Part shown: one piece after another, positions 56,227 to 64,000 of the stretch
Position numbering within the stretch: position 1 is the stretch's first letter
How the letters are laid out: the number at the start of each line of letters is the position of its first letter
NCBI GenBank assembly: GCA_946902985.2
Contig: OX336388.2
Location: forward strand, 1,388,384,223-1,388,448,222
DNA: 64,000 nucleotides
DNA from: Meconema thalassinum
Lineage: Eukaryota; Arthropoda; Insecta; Orthoptera; Tettigoniidae
Direction: 5' to 3'
The notes under the pieces: generated by a model
Seen by the model: the letters and a program-made list of their open reading frames with translations, nothing else
What the model was told of the DNA's origin: nothing
The model's database searches: none
Position numbers and translations under genes: made by a program

Positions 56227-56742
56227 AAGTTGGTTGGTTGGTTCCTCGGTTTAGGGGCTGAGACAACGCGGTCATGTAGCCCTATGTACTTATGTACTTT
56301 GGGTGTGTGTAGAATCTGTCTGATAACCGGTGTTAATTGTGATGGCTGTATTAGTGTGTGTTATCTGTTTTTAATTCAAGTAAGGACTGCATACAATCAA
56401 TTTTCAAGTAGTTCCTACTCTTGCTACCAAACGCCACCGTCAACGACAACTAGTTGTGAACTTGGTTACTAGATGCCACCGCAGTCGGCTCCTGGCGACG
56501 AACGTTGGAACCTAAGAGCGTTAGTCAAATCTAACCTATAATTTAGCTTCACACAAGTGCAAATTAGTGGGAGGTTCTTTTACATGCCATAAATGTATGA
56601 CATGGGACCGCCGGCTTTACTTGCCCTCCGAAGGAAGGCATACTGAGGGATTTTTAACGCTCTTAAAAAGTCCGTCGGCTTCGGCCGGGTTTGAACCCTC
56701 GACCTTGGGTATGCTACCAACTAAGCCACCGAAGCCGCTGCG
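56227..56742 (-). repeat. composite SINE-like repeat
   Basis: Possible duplication TGGTGGTAAGT near 56216-56226 and 56744-56754. The right end on the minus strand is tRNA-like (GCTTCGGTGGCTTAGTTGGTAGC, then GGTTCAAACCC). The left end (TTTAGGGGCTGAGACAACGCGGTCATG) matches 57200-57245 in reverse. Confidence 0.6.
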
Positions 56743-57339
56743 CTATGGTGGTAAGTGTTTTAAGGGGCAAAACATCTACAGTAATCCCTAATTCACTTAC
56801 TATGTATAATACAACACTGGGAAATGATTTGAGCATTCCGCACTCAGGGCGGTGTTGGGTAGTCATGTGATAGCAGTTTTTGGTTCCTCCAAATTTTGAC
56901 TTAAAATCAGTACAGGGTGTGACCGTCAAAAGCTAATGACTGCTTAACCTTTCGCGGCGTGGAATCATGACTTGTGGGACTGTGGCGGTCAGTTGTTTCA
57001 CAGTTCGAGATGGCTGATCTATTGTTCATATTCCACATACAGTCAAAAGGGGACCTGGTGGGCCATGATAACATTGTGATTTGGAGAGTCTCCGTGGAGC
57101 TGCGTGCTGCTTGAGGGCAGGCAATGTTCTCATGAAACATCCATTTGCCAACATCCCTACCCGGTTATCAGACAGATTCTACGCACACCCAAAGGACACG
57201 GGGCTACATGGCCGCGTTGTCTCAGCCCCTAAACTGAGGAACCAACCAACCGACATTGTAAGAATTCGGATGTGCATGACCTGTGACAGTATTAGCCATT
57301 AGCCATTCATCATCATCATCATCATCATTTCCCCTTTTC

Positions 57340-60266
57340 CAACTGACACTGTGTGGGGGCAAACATGGTTCCTCTCCACTTTGTTCTGTCGTTCCACCAT
57401 TCCTCTTGAGACACGGTGTTCCAATCCAGGTCCAGTCACCGAGTCCATCCAACGCATTCTTGGTCTTCCTCATCCTCTCTTCCCTGTCATCCGTCGTTCC
57501 AGTGCTCGTCTTGGTAGTCTTACTTCATTCATCCGTTTGACATGTCCAAACCATCTCCATCTGTTTTGCTCCAGTTTGTCATTTAGTTTCTGTACTCCCA
57601 GTTCTTTCCGTATATCTTCATTTCTCACTCTGTCTCTCCTTGTTTTCTGGATTATACTTCTCAGGAATCTCATCTCAGCTGTCTGTACTCTGCTCTCATT
57701 CCTCTTAGTCATTGTCCAATTTCTGCTGCATATGTCATTATAGGAACATAATATGCTTTGTACATAACATCTTTAGCCTTAATTGGAATATCCTTGTTCC
57801 ATACTAGTCCCCGTACTTGTTGGTAGAAAGCACTCCCGAGTTGTATACTTCTGCTAATTTCCAAATCTAGTCTTCCATCTTTAGTCAGTTCACTTCCCAA
57901 ATATTTGAAGCGTTTCACCCCTTCCAATTCCTTACCTCCGACTTTGATTACTCCGTTTCCTTCTTTCTTAGCTCAACTCATCACCACTGTTTTACTCTTC
58001 TCCACATTTATCTTCAATGCCCATTGCTCAATCTTTTCATTTATTACGTCTAACTGTTCTTGTACCTCCTCGCCCCAGATCACAACATCGTCTGCAAACA
58101 ACATTATCTTCATCTACTATAGTCTTTCATTGCTGCCTTCATGATGTCATCCATCACCATTAAGAACAATAAGGGTGACACACACTTCCTTGCTTTAGTC
58201 CAGTGTCAAATTTAAACCATTCCGAAGTCTCGACTCTAGTCTTCACACTACTGTAGCAATCCATGCACATTCCATTTATCATGTCTCAGTTCCGTGCCTA
58301 TCCCTCTACAGTATTTGTTAAGCTTTCCCAAATTTTTGTTCTAGGGATGCTACCATAGGCCTTTTCTAGATCAATAAAAGTAATTACCATATCCATCCCA
58401 TATTCCCAACTCTTTTCAATGTTCTGTGTCAGAATGAAAATGGGTTCCACTGTTGACCTGCCCCCTCTAAATCCAAACTGCTCCTCCTCTATTTGACTTA
58501 CTACCTTTACTCTTAATTCTTTTTTCTAGGATTCTTTCTATTACTTTGGCAATATGCGAGATGATGGTGATTCCTCGGTAGTTACCACACACCTTCCTGT
58601 CTCCTTTCTTGAATATTGGCAATATTATTCCCTTTTTCCAGTCTTCAAGAACTTTAGTCTCTCTCCACACACTCCTGAGAAGCCTGTATGTCCACTGCAG
58701 TCCCACTGGTCCTGCCACCTTGATCATTTCTATTGCCACTTCGCCGATTCTCACAGCTATCCCCATCTTCATCTTCCTAACTGCCCATTCCACTTCTGCC
58801 ATAGTAATGTCTGTTTTTTTTCTATTTTTTCCTTCACCGTTTTGGCTGTTTGCGTAACTTCTCCGTATGCCTGACGTCTCACCTTCAACAGCTCGCTGAA
58901 ATATTCTTTCCATCTGTCCGTTATCTCTTCTGGTTTTGTCAATATTTCACCTTCTTTGTTTTTCACAAACCCAGTATTCACCATTTCATTCCTTCTACTT
59001 TTTATAATTCCAAAGAGCAATTTTTTCCCACAATTTAAATCCTCCCTTATTTCCTGTGCGAATTCTTCCCAGCTTTTCTTCTGTAATTACTTTCTTGCAA
59101 TCTCTGTGTGCTTCTATATATTTTGCTCTACTTTCTTCAGTCTTTTTTATTTTCCATTCCTTCCAAGTTTTCTTCTTCTCTCTTACCTTTTCTTTCACTC
59201 TATCATTCCACCATTTTGTCGCCTTTTCCCGTACCTTTCCTGATGTTCTACCACATGGTTTTTCTGCACTGTTTACAAATGCACTCTTAAACTTTTCCCA
59301 TTCTTGTTCCACATGGGTAATATCCGTCCTTGGTATCTGTTCTTGTAATTCATTCATAAACTCTTCTGCAACCTCCTTTTCCTTTAGTCTACAGACCTTA
59401 TTTTTTATTTCCCTTTTTTCTGGTAAACTCATGACCTTTCCTACTTTTAGTTTCGCTGCCACTGCCCTATGGTCTCCTCCAAAGGCTTCCTCTAGCATGG
59501 CTGCGACATCCATTAGCTCTTTCCGATGTCCTTTTTCGACTAATACAGTACATACAATAGTCTATCAGAGTATTCGTTCTTCTATCTCCCCATCCATATC
59601 TCGTTATCTTCTGACTTTTTTTATTTCTGAACCACGTATTCCCTAATATTAATTGGTTCCGCTGACAGTAGTCCATTAAGAAATCCCCTTCTGGATTCTT
59701 ACTGCCATAACCATATGGTCTTTCTTGTCTGTCTCTTCCCACTTGTGCATTCAAATATCCCATTACCATTATTTCCTTATCCTCTATATATTTTTCCACA
59801 TCATCTAAGTTCTCTTCTTTATTCCTCGTTTGTGGAGCATATACCGTACTTGAAACAGATATTTTGTCCCTGTCTGGAACTGTATCCTTCCTATGATCAT
59901 CCTGTCACTTATCTTCTTCACCTTCTCCACAAACTCTAGGACATCCTTTCTTATTATCATTCCTACTCCATTTCTTGCCTCCTGTCCTCCACTGTAAAAC
60001 AGCCTGTATCCTTCCTTTAGTTTTCTTTCCCCTTTTCCTTTCCACTTCGTTTCACTGAGACCGAGGATGGCTATATCGTTCTCCATCATGAAGTCCACTA
60101 GCTCCTCAGTCTTGTCCTCTAGGGTTATGATGTTGACTGTCCCTATTCGGATATATTGTGATGCTGGTCGCCCATTTCTCACAGCTCCCCCAGCATCTGA
60201 AGAACTGCGCGTCGCCTGCAGGGGACGCCCTAGCATTTTCCGAGGCTGAACCATATTTGCTATCAT
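57340..60266 (-). pseudogene. LINE endonuclease / reverse transcriptase, frameshifted
   Basis: Pieces in order from the 5' end: 60266-59805 with the endonuclease start (ILGLSETKWKGKGERKL, NGVGMIIRKDVLEF), 59799-59467 (IMVMGYLNAQVGRD), 59513-58995 linker, 59020-58467 with RT fingers and palm (IILPIFKKGDRKVCGNYRG), 57927-57709 (GVKRFKYLGSELTKDG) and 57712-57470 (ESRVQTAEMRFLRSIIQ). The RT catalytic FADD region lies near 58100 in a decayed stretch. At least five frame changes; not functional. Confidence 0.85.
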
Positions 60267-60597
60267 TTTAGGCTATTATTAAGATGGGGTCAGCATCCCC
60301 AAATGCATTTTATGACCTACTGCCAGGTAAGAACTAGGCCGCTCCTAACATGGAGAACAGACGCCTTTTGTAGCCGCTCCTCTGGAGTATAGACGCTACG
60401 GGTGTCCATAATATGGACAAATATCTTTTACTCTATTAACCCCGAGCACTGGGTTGCCTCTTCCGCCAACTTTGCTGTACCGAAGGACTTCTTCACCACT
60501 GCAGGTGCCGTTGAGGTCTTCACTCAATACCCTGAGCTGGGCCCTCCATATTTATAATTATAACCCCTGGAGAGAGGGTGTCCCACTCAGTAAAAGC

Positions 60598-61367
60598 AGG
60601 CGCGGATTCAAGGGGGGGGGGGGGGGGGGCGTCACGGGGGTCATGACCCCCCCCCCCTTAAACGGAGACCAAATTTTTTTGCAAACTCAAAAAACGAAAA
60701 CACAATTACCAGACAAATAAAACTTAACGAATTGTACCTGAAAAGCAGTTTTTTTTTCATTTTATTCAATACTGAATTATCTTTATTGGAATTATTATGT
60801 TCTGTTACAACTGTACATATTTACAACTTCAAACCTCTTGTATAAAAACTATTAGTTATACAACAAAATCAACTCGTCTATTTTGTTTAGCAAACCTTGT
60901 GATTACCGAATCGATGTTTATAGTGATGTCACGATGAATGTGCAGCAATGCACGGATAGGAAACTGGGGCTTTTTTCGCACCAAAAATTTTTGCCGACTT
61001 CCAAACCGCAAGCTTGGTTGGCAATATAAGCTGTGACTTTCTCCCTTTGTCGGTACCAACTCGACTTGCCGAAACTGTAACGTACCTTGATCCTTTTCTC
61101 GAAGCTCGATGTAAAAGTCGCAAAACACGCCGTTGCAATTTGTACGAATATTTTTGGTGCGCTAAACGCATCAAATTTCTATCCATGTAGCTTGCAAAAA
61201 AATTGGTCTGGTTTTGTACGTTTGGTTATTTTGTGATTGCGTTTTTAGTGATACCATTTTTCTTAACAATTTCGATTCTCTGACCCCCCCCCCCCCCCCG
61301 CAAGGCCAAACTCTAGATCGATTCTCTGACCCCCCCCCCCAAAACCAAACTCTAGATCCGCGCCTAG
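60598..61367. mobile_element. non-autonomous hAT-like element nested in the LINE
   Basis: 8-bp duplication GTAAAAGC (60590-60597 and 61368-61375). Inverted ends AGGCGCGGATTC and complement of GATCCGCGCCTAG; long G/C homopolymers just inside both ends (60613-60632, 61283-61300, 61330-61340). No transposase recognised; the minus frames at 61186-60856 are of unknown nature. Confidence 0.75.
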
Positions 61368-61533
61368 GTAAAAGCACTGTATAACACTACACTTCCTTGT
61401 GTTGCACCACATTGTGACACTTCACAGTATTAGTGACAGTATTAGCCACTGGTGTAGTAAATTATCTTCATTATTTGCTTTTGGTTCACGTATTTACTGC
61501 CCATGTAAAATAATATGCTCATTGAATGTTGTT

Positions 61534-61924
61534 CGCTTGCCACGGTGGGTGAGTGGTTATAGTGTCGGGCTACCGACCCCAAGATTGCTGGTTCGCTCCT
61601 GGCCATGGTAAGTGATTTTTTGAAAGGCGACAAAAATCACGAGACTCATGTCAAGCGTTGTTGGCATGTTAAAGAACCCATTTGAATTCAGTAGGCCGTG
61701 TTCAATGGCAAAATTAATCTCGGGAGTTTCCGCCAACACAAAGTTCCTCCATTCTCTACTTGAAAGCGCTGTAGTGTCAAGAAGTTTAGATATCTAAACT
61801 CCTTGACTTTCATAGCGTTCAAAGGAACGACGAAACTCGACATGCAAGCTACCCTCTGGGTGTCAATTAACAAAGCTTGCACCAGGCACCCGAGGCCATA
61901 CGATATTATATTATTGTTATTATT
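61534..61924 (+). repeat. tRNA-derived SINE
   Basis: 13-bp duplication ATTGAAYGTTGTT with one mismatch (61521-61533 and 61925-61937). tRNA-like head: A box TGGGTGAGTGG and B box GGTTCGCTCC. Tail (TTA)n at 61908-61924. Confidence 0.82.
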
Positions 61925-61939
61925 ATTGAACGTTGTTAG

Positions 61940-62740
61940 AGATAAAATACATATTTATGCATGTTCTCGCCATTTTTCTTAAGACGTAAAACAATGCACT
62001 AAGAAAAATCCCGCAATATGCTAGATGTCGATATTATGCCTAATTAGAGATGCTATATGGTAACCAATGCAAATTATGCTAGATTTACTGTAGCTCCAAG
62101 ATCTGGCAACACGGCTTAAGATGTGCCGCATACTGTAAGATAGGCCAGAGTAGGAACTATTTTTACGCCACACCTCCTCGAAGAGCAAATTGAACACTTC
62201 GTTCCTGGATTCTAACTACGTTCTGCAAGTAAAGCCATGTTTCCCAAACGATATCGAAATCTTCAATCACAAGCGTAAACATACAAAAGACGAGCAGGTT
62301 CGAATACAGAGAATAACAGATTAATGTCTTGGTCAGCTCAGCGCAGCACATGACAGGGTCCATGTTTCCACATCACACACGCGAGATGGAAATGACACTC
62401 TGGATAATGTAGCCCAAATCAAAACGTCAACGCACGGCATGGAGCCGACGCTCCGCCGATAAGTTTTATGATAACTCGGACTCTGTAGTATAGTCACAAC
62501 CTACCATTACGGAACACCGTTCTCCAAGACTACAAAGCACGTGCTGTTCTTTCTTACGGGAGTTGGAGCCGAGATCTTCAACTCTCAGTTCCCTGTGCCC
62601 GAATGTGAAAATCCAATCTCCCCCGCCCTTACACTGCGCAGTAGTCTGCATAACCTGCAAGTATTGAGCTCTCCTCCAATATCTAGAAAGCAACATATCT
62701 ATACATTCCAATACCATGAAGATGATTCACCCCTATGCTT
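61940..62740. other. no gene recognised
   Basis: Sequence between two SINEs; short frames only. Confidence 0.5.
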
Positions 62741-62746
62741 AAGTTA

Positions 62747-63071
62747 GCCGTGGTCGTCACGGCGTGGCTGCAGGCAGTCGCTCACATCCGGGAGGCGAGG
62801 AGGTTCAAATCCCCCCACCGGCAACCTTAAAGATGGTCTTCTGTGATTTCCCATCTGCCTTCCAGGCAAATGCCGGGGTTGGTCTCTAACTATAGGCCAC
62901 AGCCGCTACCTTCCATTCACACTTTCCTCCCCAGACAACACTCCACACGTGACGGTATTTGTAGCTCACCCCATGGGTGTCCGCATAGAAGCAGCTATAA
63001 ACTCGAGCGAGCAGATCATGTCCTCGGACACTCCAGGCACTAAAAGCCATACGCTAAAAAAAAAAAAAAAC
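62747..63071 (+). repeat. tRNA-derived SINE with poly(A) tail
   Basis: tRNA-like head (GGCGTGGCTGCAGGCAGTCGC A-box region, GGTTCAAATCC B box), body with CTGCCTTCCAGGCAAATGCCGG, ending in a 14-15 base A tract at 63057-63071. No clear target duplication. Confidence 0.78.
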
Positions 63072-63835
63072 TTATGCTCTATGAACAACTTACGTTTTGC
63101 TTTAAATTAAATTTTAAATAATAGAATTTTAAATCTAAGGCTAGCCTGAAATACTAACACACATCTTAGAAAATCACTAGGAATACATTCAAAGATGAAA
63201 CATAAAGATATGGGACAATACAATGCGTCACATTTTCCAATAAAATGTGACTGTATATATGTTCAGATATAGAATATTGAGTTGTAAGATACTATGTGAA
63301 TACAAGTTGAGCATATTGTCTACACTTATGAATGTCAATATACATAAAATTACAGTAATTGAACATATGAAACACAGACATTTATTGGCACGCCATACTG
63401 GTTGGCCTGGTACGTTACAAGATATGCTCATTTTACAATACACTCACTCATGTGGCTTGCGAAGTTTTCATCATTCTAGTGCAGCCTTTCAGGGAAATTC
63501 ACATTGAAGACCCCTACATTTGTGTGTGTGAAACTTATTCTGGTGTGTGCAGATTGATTTAGAGTCAAGAATTAGGACAGGTGCTCCAGTCAAGCATTTG
63601 CTTGGAGTGAGTGTGAAAACTACACTTGGGATAACCAGAAGCTCGGGATCTAATGACTTAACTTGGACAACCTGGATCTCTCAGTTTCACCGCTGCCTTT
63701 CTACTACTGTACTTAGGTGCATAATGAGTAAAGAAATGTCCACCATGCCCTAAATTACGTGATAAAACTGATTACCCCTGGAATGGTTCTACAGTTGGCA
63801 CTATGCCAATATGGTTATGTTCGTGTCGTTCCAAA
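63072..63835. other. no gene recognised
   Basis: AT-rich; short frames with no recognised similarity. Confidence 0.5.
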
Positions 63836-64000
63836 GTATGGTGGTTGTTTCATTTAGGGGCTTTGCAACATCGTGTTCATGTACTTGAGGGTGTGTGTGT
63901 GTGTGTGTGTGTGTAAAATTTGTCTGACAACCTGTGTTATTGTGATGGCTGTATTAGAAGGTGTATTTGTGACAGACTAGGATTGGGGAAAAAGGCGGCC
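63836..64000 (-). repeat. dispersed SINE-like repeat, cut by window end
   Basis: Same family as 6107-6400 (TTTAGGGGCTTTGCAACATCG.., TTGTGATGGCTGTATTAG.., GACTAGGATTGGGGAAAAAGG) with a (GT)n tract at 63891-63914. Confidence 0.6.

Larger units (their letters stand above)
57299..61432 (-). mobile_element. nearly full-length but decayed RTE-like LINE
   Basis: 16-bp duplication GTGACAGTATTAGCCA (57283-57298 and 61433-61448). Minus orientation; the 3' end is (GAT)n at 57309-57329. Without the nested hAT it is about 3.4 kb. It is related to the intact LINE at 2065 but from a different subfamily. Confidence 0.88.

Noticed and set aside
56210..64000. Q-domain exons of groucho
   Set aside because: Searched by eye on the minus strand for the conserved coiled-coil sequence; none seen, so they should be further right.

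Overview
This is eukaryotic DNA, almost certainly from an insect with a large, repeat-rich genome. A polyneopteran such as an orthopteran or phasmid is plausible, but the species cannot be fixed from this window. Evidence is the intron-rich conserved gene, GT-AG splice sites, tRNA-derived SINEs, and RTE-like LINE, Penelope-like (PLE), Ty3/gypsy, mariner, Tc1, pogo and hAT elements. Nothing in it is organised as bacterial operons.

The only host gene recognised is groucho (Groucho/TLE corepressor), read on the minus strand. Six exons are visible, right to left: 55317-55610, 47162-47260, 33471-33524, 33221-33373, 9200-9427 and 1556-1635. Joined, they encode the end of the GP region, the CcN region (nuclear localisation, CDK-type and CK2-type sites), the Ser/Pro-rich SP region and the linker up to the WD40 propeller. 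All internal junctions are phase 0 except the last donor, which splits a Pro codon. The N-terminal Q domain lies to the right of the window and the WD40 exons to the left. The introns measure about 8.1, 13.6, 0.1, 23.8 and 7.6 kb.

The rest is mobile DNA in those introns and upstream. 0-9 kb: LINE fragments, a full-length RTE-like LINE (2065-5230) with a target duplication, a fold-back element holding a SINE, and a small TA-flanked transposon ending 32 bp from a groucho splice donor. 9-33 kb: LINE and gypsy remnants; a Penelope-like element (14783-26891) whose reverse transcriptase is split by an LTR element (18560-25049) that itself contains a SINE; a deleted pogo element; an R2-like LINE relic; and a Tc1 element. 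34-40 kb: a mariner (33948-40328) split by a gypsy element with identical LTRs. 40-55 kb: two copies of a 1.5-kb repeat element, a second Penelope-like element with 442-bp inverted ends, SINEs and a hAT element (48838-52374). 56-64 kb: more SINEs, a decayed LINE (57299-61432) and a hAT nested in it.

The most interesting signals are RNA-level. Hammerhead-ribozyme motifs lie in the terminal repeats of both Penelope-like families, and there is a candidate HDV-like ribozyme exactly at the 5' end of the intact LINE. Also notable are a gag-like protein with 47-residue acidic repeats in the 18.5-25 kb LTR element, arrays of ATGGCGGC motifs in the paired 1.5-kb repeats, and a possible 30-bp in-frame micro-exon of groucho.
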